Source: Acidobacteriota bacterium
Lineage (GTDB): Bacteria > Acidobacteriota > Terriglobia > Terriglobales > Acidobacteriaceae
Length of the DNA: 11,956 nt
NCBI GenBank assembly: GCA_021805265.1
Contig: JAJZFR010000436.1
Coordinates: 1 to 11,956 of the forward strand
Reading direction: 5' to 3'
Shown: positions 1 to 6,183 of the stretch, piece by piece
How the letters are laid out: each line of letters begins with the position of its first letter
How positions within the stretch are numbered: the first letter of the stretch is position 1
Program-made: the position numbers and the translations under genes
The notes under the pieces: model-generated
What the model saw: the letters and a program-made list of their open reading frames with translations, nothing else
Databases searched by the model: none
What the model was told of the DNA's origin: nothing

Positions 1-1871
1 GGCTGCCCATGCTGGGGCACGGCCAGGTCGAGGGCTACGGGGAGCGCTACGGGATGGAGTTCAAGCAGGCGCGAATGGACGAATCCCCGAATCAGGGTCT
101 CATCGACCGGCACATGCGCGAGATTGCCCCGCTGCTCAAGCGCCGACCGCTTTTCAGCGAAAGCACCGCCTTCGCGCTCTACGACTTTGTCACGGATTAT
201 GGCACGGTGGACGAGAACGTCTACGCCTACTCGAATCGGCTGGGGAACGAACGGGCGCTGGTGTTTTTCAACAATCGCTACGGGAATACACGGGGGTCCA
301 TTCACATTTCCTCCGAGGCGATGGACAAAAGCTCTGGCAGGCTGCGCCAGACGATTCTGGCCCATGCCCTCGGGCTGCCGCAAGACGGTGCCGTCATGGT
401 GGCCTGGCGAGACTATGCCGGCGGGCTCGAGTTTCTGCGCCGTGCGACCGACTTCTACACCTACGGCCTGGCGATCGAGTTGCGGGGATTTCAGCACGCC
501 GTCCTGCTGGATTGGCGGCTGCTTCGGGCAACGGCGGAAGCGCCCTGGGATACTCTCTGCGACGCACTCGAGGGTCGCGGCGTCCCGGACCTGAACCAGG
601 CGCTCGCGCGCCTGCGCTTCCGTTCCGTGCACGAGGCGATGGCCGCTGCGGTGTCTCCGCAGAATCCGGACGCGCCAGCGGGAGCGAGCGACGACAAGGC
701 GACCGGCAAAGCAATTGCCCGGTTCGTGAACGCGAGCCACGCGGTCTTTGCCGAGATGTACAAGGTTTGCGGCACGGAGCTTGAGGCCGGCTTTGCGACG
801 GTTCTCGCCGAACGGCAAGCGGGTCATGGGAAGCACCGCCAAGGGGCAGGGTCAGTCGGTCCGACTTCAGCGAGCATCGAACCGGATCCGGACACGGAAA
901 GCGCATCTGAAATCGAAGCACTGGCCCATCTGGACGGACCTGAGGCAATCTTCCCGATGGACCCGACAGGAGCGGAGACGGCTGCGGCGGCTTTCCCGGT
1001 TCTCTCCCTCTCGGCATCCCTGTCTGAGTCCGGAAGCGCTCACGAGCCTGCGGCTGAGAGCCTGGCGCAAGAGTATCTGGCCCATTGCGCGTCGCTCTTT
1101 GCGGCAGCCTTACGGCTGCCCGAGATCGAGAAGCAACTTGCGACCCTGGAGCAGTTCCACAGTAGGTATACCCAGCGGGAGTCGATATTCGCGCAGCTTT
1201 TCCTTAAGAAAAGCTGCACTTCGCAATACTGGCTCGGGCACAGTAACTGTGAAACTGCTCTAAGCCCTGTTGAGGCGCGTTTCACCCCGCCGGACGCGGG
1301 GTCAGGTTCGGCGCCCGTTTCGGGGCCTGCATCGGGGCATGCGTCAGCGTCAGCCTCGGGAGCTTTGCTGGCATGGATCGTGGTCGCTGGCATCCCCGTT
1401 CCGGCGCTGCACCCGTGGCTGTTTGACCACCTGTTGCTGCGCCCCGCTATGGCCGACATTTTCTCCGCCATGGGGGCCGAGGCTGAGGAATCCTGGCGAC
1501 TCTCAGCGCGGGTCCGGATCCTGTTGCGCTGGCGTAGCCTTTCTGCGGTGAAACAGGCCGAGTTCTGGCTGGACCCGGACGTGCGCTGGCTGGCGGGCGT
1601 CAACCAGGCCGAGGGCGTCGATTACTTCCGCAAGGAGGGTCTGGAAGAGCTGACGGGCTGGCTCGCGTTGCCCGCCCTGGTCGATCTGGCGGCGGCAGAA
1701 GAGGCTCGCGGAGTTACTTCCGAAGCGTCTGCCAACCCAGCCGACGATGGCGCTGCCGGTGAGTCCAATCTCGATGCGGGTGGAATCATGGCCCAGCGGT
1801 CGCAGCTCGATTCCGCAGCAAAAGCGGCGGGCTATCGGCTCGAAGATTTTCTGGCGCAACCGACTCTCTAA
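1..1871 (+). CDS. Alpha-amylase-family (GH13-like) glycoside hydrolase, 3' part, 5' end outside window
   Basis: The frame is open from the left edge (first full codon at base 3, reading L-P-M-L-G-H-G-Q), so the start lies upstream; about 622 codons are visible. The opening motif LGHGQVEGYGERYGMEFKQA and the later YDFVTDYGTVDENVYAYSNR resemble the end of the TIM barrel in the very large amylase-like proteins of Acidobacteria and Chloroflexi, which is the basis of the family call. The GH13 catalytic residues would lie upstream and are not in the window. A beta-rich part (residues about 60-200 counted from base 9) is followed by low-complexity linkers rich in Ala, Ser, Gly and Pro (about 220-350 and 430-460) and helical segments. 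Likely role is alpha-glucan breakdown; substrate and location cannot be told from this part. The TAA stop (1869-1871) uses TA of the chromosome plus the first A of the adjacent insertion sequence, so the native C-terminus may be altered. Confidence 0.75.
   Translation, partial: LPMLGHGQVEGYGERYGMEFKQARMDESPNQGLIDRHMREIAPLLKRRPLFSESTAFALYDFVTDYGTVDENVYAYSNRLGNERALVFFNNRYGNTRGSIHISSEAMDKSSGRLRQTILAHALGLPQDGAVMVAWRDYAGGLEFLRRATDFYTYGLAIELRGFQHAVLLDWRLLRATAEAPWDTLCDALEGRGVPDLNQALARLRFRSVHEAMAAAVSPQNPDAPAGASDDKATGKAIARFVNASHAVFAEMYKVCGTELEAGFATVLAERQAGHGKHRQGAGSVGPTSASIEPDPDTESASEIEALAHLDGPEAIFPMDPTGAETAAAAFPVLSLSASLSESGSAHEPAAESLAQEYLAHCASLFAAALRLPEIEKQLATLEQFHSRYTQRESIFAQLFLKKSCTSQYWLGHSNCETALSPVEARFTPPDAGSGSAPVSGPASGHASASASGALLAWIVVAGIPVPALHPWLFDHLLLRPAMADIFSAMGAEAEESWRLSARVRILLRWRSLSAVKQAEFWLDPDVRWLAGVNQAEGVDYFRKEGLEELTGWLALPALVDLAAAEEARGVTSEASANPADDGAAGESNLDAGGIMAQRSQLDSAAKAAGYRLEDFLAQPTL
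1193..1217. repeat. Perfect 10-bp inverted repeat (hairpin) inside the amylase gene
   Basis: GCAGCTTTTC (1193-1202) and GAAAAGCTGC (1208-1217) are perfect reverse complements separated by five bases, CTTAA. The repeat lies in coding sequence for A-Q-L-F-L-K-K-S-C. There is no following T-run, so it is not a normal intrinsic terminator. It may be chance or a leftover of a small insertion. Confidence 0.8.
1239..1251. repeat. 13-bp palindrome inside the amylase gene
   Basis: CACAGT and ACTGTG flank a central A, giving a perfect 6-bp-arm palindrome, 21 bases after the preceding hairpin. Its function is unknown. Confidence 0.7.
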
Positions 1872-1888
1872 GAACCTGTCCAGAAACT
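1871..1888 (+). repeat. Left terminal inverted repeat of the IS
   Basis: The 18 bases AGAACCTGTCCAGAAACT are the perfect inverse of 2735-2752. The match extends to 20 bp if the flanking TA is counted. Confidence 0.95.
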
Positions 1889-2677
1889 AAGTGGATCGTC
1901 GCAGGAGCAGGTGAGCGAAGGCGACGTGGATCATGGTTTCAGCCGATGTGTGGCGGAGTTCGTAGTCTTTGCTGAGTCTGCGCGACCAGTTGAGCCAGGC
2001 GAAGGTGCGTTCGACGATCCAGCGCTTGGGCAGCACCTTGAAGGTGTGTAACTCATTGCGTTTGACGATCTCCACGTCGTAGCCGAACATGTCTTTGGCC
2101 CAGTCGATGAGCTTGCCGGTGTAACCGCCATCGGCGAAGACCTTGGTGATCGAATCGAAGCGGCAGAACAGGCGCATGAGCACGGCGCGGGCGGCCACGC
2201 GGTCCTGAATGCCTGCTGAATGCACGATCACGGCCAGCAGGTTGCCTTCGGTGTCTACCGCGACGTGGCGCTTTCGCCCTTTGATTTTCTTGCCCGCATC
2301 GTAAGCAGGCGCGTTATAACCAGGCCGCCCCCTTTTAGCGCCGTCCTGGCAGACTGCGAATCGATAATGGCCACGCTGGGAGCGGCGTTTCGTCCCTTCG
2401 CCGAGCGCCCCTGCTCGCGCAGCGTCTTGCCGATCCGCTCCCACACTCCGCTGTCGCGCCACCAGCGAAAATGCTCATGCACGCTCTTCCACGGAGGAAA
2501 GTTGCTCGGCAACTGCCGCCACTGACAGCCCGTCTTCACCACGTAGAGCAGGCCATCCACGATCCGCCTCTGCTCATACTTCCGAGGCCGCCCGCCAGCA
2601 TGTCGTCCAATCCGCGGCTCGTTCAGCAACGGCTCCAGTTTCTTCCACTGCGCATCGGTCAAATCGCTCGGGTACAT
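1887..2677 (-). CDS. IS5-family DDE transposase made from two overlapping frames by -1 frameshift
   Basis: The first frame runs from ATG at 2677 to 2255 and begins MYPSDLTDAQWKKLEPLL, the DUF4096-type N-terminus of IS5 transposases; it carries the first catalytic Asp in AIIDSQS. The second frame ends at TAG (1887-1889) and carries YDAGKKIKGRKRH, the second Asp in VFADGGYTG and the catalytic Glu in RWIVERTFAW. Neither frame alone has the complete DDE triad. A -1 shift at A-AAA-GGG (2330-2336) joins them into a protein of about 263 residues, normal for the family. The enzyme would cut and join the IS ends. Many IS427-group elements use this device, so I read it as programmed frameshifting rather than decay, though a simple frameshift mutation is not excluded. 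Confidence 0.9.
2328..2336 (-). other. Likely -1 programmed ribosomal frameshift site of the transposase
   Basis: On the minus strand the first frame reads CTA-AAA-GGG-GGC. The tract AAAAGGGGG allows the P-site tRNA to slip from AAA to AAA one base back, after which the second frame continues as AGG-GGG-CGG and leads into the conserved second half. Confidence 0.6.
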
Positions 2678-2686
2678 GACTCCAAC

Positions 2687-3343
2687 CTATGCAACAAAGA
2701 CACTCATGCCTATGACTTCCATGATTCCTTCTCCAGTTTCTGGACAGGTTCTTAGGAGATCGAGGGGTAGCTGTTCCGTCTCTTCTCGATCAAGCCAACG
2801 GTCGTAATCCCGAGGATGCAGAATGACTGGCATTCGAGAATGGATCCGTGACATGAGCTCGTTTGCCTCCGTTGTCACGATGGCATACGACTGGAGCCAG
2901 TGGCCCTCTCCATCCTTCCAGGCATCCCAAATCCCTGCGAAGGCGAATAGGTTTCCGCTCGACAACTCAAAGGCATACGGCTGCTTTGGAGGCTTGCCCT
3001 CTTTCGGCCATTCATAAAACGCGTTTACTGGAATCAGGCAGCGTCGTTTTTTCATTGGTTCGCGCCAGGTGCGAGAGGTAGCGATTGTCTCCGCGCGAGC
3101 GTTGATGGTCGATAGCCCCTTAATCTCTTTCAAGTCTTTGGTGAAGAACGGGACGAGGCCCCAACGCGCCAGGATAAGTTCGCGATCTCCCGTTTCTCGG
3201 CTCTGGCGGATGATGGGCTGATGTGTGGTCGGCGCTACGTTGTAGTCTGCCGCAGGCATTGGTAGATATTCCGGAGTAGGACGAGCATGGAAATGCGCTG
3301 CAATCTTTTGTTTATCGCTTCGTCTTACATATCGTCCGCACAT
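2687..3343 (-). CDS. SRAP-domain protein (HMCES/YedK family), C-terminus replaced by IS sequence
   Basis: SRAP proteins cross-link covalently to abasic sites in single-stranded DNA, shielding them. The start is fixed by the obligatory MCGR N-terminus: Cys2 is the nucleophile once Met is removed. GTGAGG at 3351-3356 is a good ribosome site 7 bases before ATG. Other expected active-site residues are present: N81 and R83 in INARAET, E111 in FYEW, H168 in IHSRMPVIL. Residues 1-197 (up to P-L-D-L-L) are chromosomal; residues 198-218 are encoded by the IS end. The conserved tail seen in E. coli YedK (PVSxxVGNVxNxG) is missing, about 25-30 residues. The catalytic pocket is encoded but the fold is probably weakened, so the gene may be inactive or unstable. 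It is divergent from the small membrane-protein gene at 3651. Confidence 0.88.
   Translation of the reverse strand: MCGRYVRRSDKQKIAAHFHARPTPEYLPMPAADYNVAPTTHQPIIRQSRETGDRELILARWGLVPFFTKDLKEIKGLSTINARAETIATSRTWREPMKKRRCLIPVNAFYEWPKEGKPPKQPYAFELSSGNLFAFAGIWDAWKDGEGHWLQSYAIVTTEANELMSRIHSRMPVILHPRDYDRWLDREETEQLPLDLLRTCPETGEGIMEVIGMSVFVA
2735..2752 (-). repeat. Right terminal inverted repeat of the IS
   Basis: On the minus strand this reads AGAACCTGTCCAGAAACT, identical to the left end. It also codes for residues R-T-C-P-E-T of the chimeric tail of the SRAP gene. Confidence 0.95.
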
Positions 3344-3505
3344 GCTTAAACCTCACCACAAAGCGCGCACATTTGCACATGAGTTGCGAACGCATCCCAT
3401 TCCGGGATACCAGCGAACGCGGAATTCCGCAGGTCTCAAAAATCCTTTGGCTTCAGGAATGAGTAGTCCTGCGGGCGAGTCGCGGCGAAATGTTCCAACA
3501 GGGTG

Positions 3506-3520
3506 GTGCCAGCCTGGCAC
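3506..3520. repeat. 15-bp palindrome (possible operator)
   Basis: GTGCCAG and CTGGCAC flank a single C, giving 7-bp perfect arms. The one-base spacer suits a dimeric protein site better than an RNA hairpin. Its last three bases are shared with the next inverted repeat. Confidence 0.6.
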
Positions 3521-3555
3521 GGGAAGAAGACCTGCACGATTTGGGTCTTCCCGTG
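3518..3555. repeat. 10-bp inverted repeat with alternative pairing
   Basis: CACGGGAAGA (3518-3527) pairs perfectly with TCTTCCCGTG (3546-3555) across an 18-base loop. AAGACC inside the loop side can also pair with GGTCTT, giving a competing stem. The element could act as an RNA structure in either direction; no long T-run follows on the + strand. Confidence 0.6.
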
Positions 3556-3621
3556 AGATCGCTTTGTTAGCCATCAACACCTCCTGGCAGCCGATTAGCG
3601 CCTCAGGTACATTCTGGCATA

Positions 3622-3650
3622 TTCGCCTATTTTTCGCCTATACTCTACAG
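3622..3650 (+). promoter_or_regulatory. Probable leaderless promoter with two 9-bp direct repeats
   Basis: TATACT (3639-3644) is a good -10 element whose end lies six bases before the ATG at 3651, so transcription would start at or beside the A of ATG. No Shine-Dalgarno sequence precedes this ATG. TTCGCCTAT occurs twice (3622-3630 and 3633-3641) with an 11-bp period, the second copy overlapping the -10 box. The -35 region is weak, so the repeats may bind a regulator. Confidence 0.5.
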
Positions 3651-3938
3651 ATGAAAGTTGCCGGAAACGATCGTCGAACGGATTGGCCGAAGCTAGGCCC
3701 CTCCATCATCATTGCAACTGCATTGATTGTGGTGATCCGTACTGCTAAATGGGCGGCGAAGGCCTCTGGCGACAGCCAGTTCTCGGATGTTGATGTGGAA
3801 CTCGATAAAGAGGTGAGCTTCGCGGCTCGCATCAGCATTCATGTAATGCACGAACTGTTGCGGAAGCACGAAAGCCTCTTTCCGCAGCGAAATGTCCCAA
3901 TCTACGAGGCGGGGTCGGATGAGGATAATCCCCCTTAG
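3651..3938 (+). CDS. Small hypothetical protein with one N-terminal membrane segment
   Basis: The frame is open upstream to 3342, but the ATG at 3651 is preferred because a -10 box sits just before it and the upstream residues look non-coding. The resulting 95-residue protein has a short charged N-terminus (KVAGNDRRTDWPKLG), a hydrophobic segment PSIIIATALIVVIRTA (about residues 17-32) followed by K-W, and an acidic soluble C-terminal part (SDVDVELDKEV...). This suggests an inner-membrane protein with a cytoplasmic or periplasmic tail of about 60 residues. It resembles small hypothetical proteins I associate with Acidobacteria, but no function is known to me. It is divergent from the SRAP gene, which raises the possibility of shared DNA-damage control; that is inference only. 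Confidence 0.6.
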   Translation: MKVAGNDRRTDWPKLGPSIIIATALIVVIRTAKWAAKASGDSQFSDVDVELDKEVSFAARISIHVMHELLRKHESLFPQRNVPIYEAGSDEDNPP

Positions 3939-3995
3939 GTGGCACTCGGGTAGGTCTCTTCAGGCGGTTTTCTGCCGGGTTCACGCCTTATCCTG

Positions 3996-4091
3996 ATGAA
4001 GAAGGTGCTTGAACGCAGCATCAAACCATTATGTGACGACCGAGTTCGACCAACCGGAGACACAAGGACTTTTGATGAACTCGCCGCCTGA
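3996..4091 (+). CDS. Possible 31-residue upstream ORF overlapping the zinc-ribbon gene
   Basis: An ATG at 3996 opens a frame beginning MKKVLERSIKPL and ending T-F-D-E-L-A-A at TGA (4089-4091), in a different frame from the zinc-ribbon gene whose ATG is at 4075. The 17-base overlap could couple translation. There is no clear ribosome site, so it could be a remnant of a longer gene or chance. Confidence 0.2.
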   Translation: MKKVLERSIKPLCDDRVRPTGDTRTFDELAA

Positions 4092-4233
4092 TAATCCGAC
4101 CGAGGAAGTGCAGTGGGAGAGTGTTCACATTTGCCCCCGCTGTGGACACGCCCTAAACCTCGATGAAATTGATCTGAGGACGATTACGACAGGGATCGTG
4201 GAATGTCCAAAATGCCACTGGGAGGGCCGATAG
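4075..4233 (+). CDS. 52-residue zinc-ribbon protein of unknown function
   Basis: Two CxxC knuckles, C20-P-R-C23 and C44-P-K-C47, spaced by 20 residues, form a classic zinc ribbon, with little else in the protein beyond an acidic N-terminal tail. The ATG at 4075 is chosen because AAGGA at 4064-4068 lies six bases upstream; an in-frame TTG at 4009 would add 22 residues without a ribosome site. Such mini zinc ribbons usually contact nucleic acid or another protein. It lies downstream of the small membrane-protein gene in the same direction and is convergent with the XRE gene 43 bases further on. No specific role can be assigned. Confidence 0.65.
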   Translation: MNSPPDNPTEEVQWESVHICPRCGHALNLDEIDLRTITTGIVECPKCHWEGR

Positions 4234-4276
4234 AAATTCAAGTTGCTGATCTGAACGGGGATCGTGAAGCGCCAGA

Positions 4277-4498
4277 CTAAGGCAGCGTTTCAAAGAGATC
4301 CCTTGTTCGAACGGCAAGTGCTTGGGCCAACTTGACGATGTTTTCCAAGGCTATGTTCCGCTCTCCGCGCTCCACACCGCCAACATAGTTGCGGTGAAGC
4401 CCGGCCCTCTCCGCAAGTTGCTCCTGCGAATAGCCGCGATCCTCCCGCAAGGATCGCACCGCTGTTCCGAAGACTGCCTTGACGGGAGCTTTAGCCAC
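4277..4498 (-). CDS. Small XRE-family helix-turn-helix regulator
   Basis: The 73-residue protein is essentially one Cro/C1-type HTH domain: FGTAVRSLREDRGYSQEQLA contains helices 1-2, and ERAGLHRNYVGGVERGERN the recognition helix and the typical E-R-G pattern, followed by LENIVKLAQALAVRTRDLFE. Start is GTG at 4498, with a purine-rich GGGGA directly before it, which is closer than usual, so the exact start is uncertain. Proteins this size often act as single-domain repressors in mobile elements or as antitoxins. No toxin partner is recognisable beside it, so a regulator of island genes is the more cautious reading. Confidence 0.85.
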   Translation of the reverse strand: MAKAPVKAVFGTAVRSLREDRGYSQEQLAERAGLHRNYVGGVERGERNIALENIVKLAQALAVRTRDLFETLP

Positions 4499-4633
4499 TC
4501 CCCAATGCTTGGCGTTTGACCACTATGAGTCTACACGCGATGAGTGTGATATGCTCCGATTCGTTGGGCAGCAGTCGCACGAAGTGAAGATTTTTCAAAA
4601 TCAGATCATCTACCATTCCTGCTCTGCGTTATC

Positions 4634-4885
4634 GTGGTGCAGTACATACAGAAAACCTTGATCCAGTGCTCAGAACTCGCCGGTAAAGTCATCCGTGATT
4701 GCACCATCTACGACGATGGGAGCGACGGCCCGGAAGTGGTCATTGAATTCACGGACGACACTACATTTACGGTTTGTCTCAAGACCTCAGTATCGGTCGA
4801 GGCAAAATCGATCCGGGACGAAGGCGGACAGCCTCAGATTCTGAAGACGTACACCAACCCCGCACCTGCACGCCGGACGACGTAG
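4634..4885 (+). CDS. Hypothetical protein, 83 residues
   Basis: I do not recognise the family. The protein is hydrophilic, with no signal peptide or membrane segment. The pattern K-V-I-R-D-C-T-I-Y-D-D-G, then V-V-I-E-F-T-D-D-T-T-F-T-V-C-L, suggests a small beta-rich fold, and the last 20 residues look disordered. The start is either of two tandem GTG codons (4634, 4637); there is no good Shine-Dalgarno sequence, so the start is weakly supported. It is divergent from the XRE gene (136-base gap), a layout that would allow the XRE protein to control it. Confidence 0.5.
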   Translation: MVQYIQKTLIQCSELAGKVIRDCTIYDDGSDGPEVVIEFTDDTTFTVCLKTSVSVEAKSIRDEGGQPQILKTYTNPAPARRTT

Positions 4886-4958
4886 GTCGTGAAAGTCATC
4901 GTTATACGGGAGAGTCGTACACGCGTAGCGCAGTGAAGCTTTCGCCTGAAAACGAGTT

Positions 4959-5906
4959 CTAGGCCATTCGTCTGACTGCCGTTAGAGATACGGATTGCAC
5001 ATCCTTCTTCGGCGGCGAGAGTTTACGCATGTAGGTTCGCACGAATTCGCTGACCAGCTTCGATTCGTTGTCTGCTCGCGAAACAAGATACGTCTTCAAT
5101 TTGAGTCCCGGTTCCTCAAGTGGACGGACAGTCACTCCATTTCTCGCAAGGAGAAGTGCCCCTGTCTTTACAACAAAGGCAATACACTGTCCTGCCTCAA
5201 CGAGGGGGAACGCCTCCTCGGGTGCTGTAATGTGTCTAATCTTTTTGGGAGCGATCTTTCTGTCTTGCGCCAAATGCAGCACGTGGTCGTACAGCGGAGG
5301 ATGCAGTCTGCGCGCAAACAGTATCCAGCAGTAATTCGAAAGCGCTTCCAGCGTGACGGTCGGACCTGCTGCAAGTTTGTCCCTCCTGGACATCGCTATA
5401 TAAAAAGGCAATTCCGCGATCTGAACTGTGGTCAGTAGCGGAGATTCTGGAGGTTCTGTGGCGATAGCCACGTCGAGTGCGCCGGCAAGAATCTCATCAA
5501 TGAGTTCACAAGAATAGTGACTGCTGATCTCAATCCGTAGACGGGTATATAACGGCAGTTGAATGGAATCGAGCATAGAGATCAGGAACGGATCAGTGTA
5601 GGGAGATCGCCCAATATGCAGAGCAGTGTCTGCCTCTCGCACTGCCTCTTTAGCGGCCTGGAAAGCTCTCTCCGCATACATAATGGAAAGTTTCGCCTGC
5701 TCCAGATATGCACGACCCGCATAGTTGAGCACCACGGTCTTTCGGTCTCGATCAAAGAGGCGGACCCCGAGGGTGTCTTCCAACTCCTGTATGTTCTTGG
5801 TCAACTGAGGCTGGCTGATTCTCAGCCGCCTTGCGGCTTTCGTAAAGTGAAGAGTCTCGGCCAGAGCCATGGCGGAGTCCATAAACTTCGTTTCGTTTTG
5901 TGTCAT
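4959..5906 (-). CDS. LysR-type transcriptional regulator, orphan
   Basis: At 315 residues it has the standard length. The N-terminal winged HTH is clear: FMDSAMALAETLHFTKAARR, then LRISQPQLTKNIQELEDTLG and VRLFDRDRKTVVLNYAG (residues about 8-65), followed by the linker helix and an effector-binding domain (about 92-300). Start is ATG at 5906, preceded by a purine-rich GGGTGAG. Which metabolite it binds cannot be told. LysR proteins usually control a divergent neighbour; here that is the excisionase-integrase pair starting at 6184. No metabolic gene lies beside it. It is convergent with the 83-residue ORF, 73 bases apart. Confidence 0.93.
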   Translation of the reverse strand: MTQNETKFMDSAMALAETLHFTKAARRLRISQPQLTKNIQELEDTLGVRLFDRDRKTVVLNYAGRAYLEQAKLSIMYAERAFQAAKEAVREADTALHIGRSPYTDPFLISMLDSIQLPLYTRLRIEISSHYSCELIDEILAGALDVAIATEPPESPLLTTVQIAELPFYIAMSRRDKLAAGPTVTLEALSNYCWILFARRLHPPLYDHVLHLAQDRKIAPKKIRHITAPEEAFPLVEAGQCIAFVVKTGALLLARNGVTVRPLEEPGLKLKTYLVSRADNESKLVSEFVRTYMRKLSPPKKDVQSVSLTAVRRMA

Positions 5907-6085
5907 GACTCACCCGCCTTGTCGCTCTACATGGAGCGGACAAACCGCCGCTGAAACATTGAGGGCCTAAGGCTGCCTCAAGCCAGACGGGGTAGTCCGC
6001 AAGGTGCCGTATTTGCTCGGACGCCGCGTGATGCTCATTTGGATACTTGCGTTGTTCACCCTCTGATTACTCCTCTGAATAACCG

Positions 6086-6106
6086 GTCCCTAATTGTGAA
6101 TTGGAC
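6086..6106. promoter_or_regulatory. Imperfect dyad in the LysR / excisionase divergent region
   Basis: GTCC (6086-6089) and GGAC (6103-6106) enclose an AT-rich centre in which TAATT and AATT continue the symmetry apart from a two-base bulge. TTGGAC (6101-6106) could also serve as a -35 box toward the excisionase, though no strong -10 follows. The site is a plausible LysR-binding site in the 277-base space between the two genes; no other gene is seen there. Confidence 0.3.
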
Positions 6107-6183
6107 AGAAATAACGCGGTCAGGCAATCGTGAAGGTAATCGGCGCGAGTGAAAGAGAGCCCTGCCGAGTTGCGAGGTCAACA

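Larger units (their letters stand above)
1871..2752 (-). mobile_element. IS5-family insertion sequence (IS427-like group), complete, 882 bp
   Basis: Both ends are visible: AGAACCTGTCCAGAAACT at 1871-1888 and its exact reverse complement at 2735-2752, each flanked outside by TA (1869-1870 and 2753-2754). A two-frame IS5-type transposase fills the element on the minus strand. The size, TA target and frameshifted transposase fit the IS427 group. Ends and transposase look intact, so the copy may be recent. It touches coding sequence on both sides: the amylase stop codon on the left and the SRAP gene on the right. Because this group targets TA, the matching TA flanks alone do not prove a simple insertion. 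Confidence 0.92.
3344..3650. other. 307-base divergent intergenic region, SRAP gene / small membrane-protein gene
   Basis: I see no convincing gene here. It holds the SRAP ribosome site (3351-3356), two overlapping inverted repeats (3506-3555) and the promoter of the + strand gene. A 75-codon minus-strand frame (3353-3580), which ends just before the SRAP ribosome site, shows no recognisable domain; a small leader gene is possible but not supported. Confidence 0.5.

Noticed and set aside
394..1603. Several long minus-strand frames inside the amylase gene
   Set aside because: Arginine- and proline-rich translations without family features; shadows of the GC-rich coding frame.
1869..2754. TA flanks of the IS as proof of a clean target duplication
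   Set aside because: This IS group always inserts at TA, so TA on both sides is expected even after recombination between copies.
3342..3650. Longer N-terminus (103 extra residues) for the small membrane protein
   Set aside because: The extra residues look like translated non-coding DNA, and a good -10 box sits directly before the inner ATG.
4277..4885. XRE gene and 83-residue ORF as a toxin-antitoxin pair
   Set aside because: The genes are divergent rather than in tandem, and the 83-residue protein shows none of the known toxin motifs.
2753..6130. Second copy of the tRNA-fMet 3' end (left attachment site)
   Set aside because: I scanned by eye for the CCA end, the acceptor strand and the T-arm sequence and found only short chance matches.
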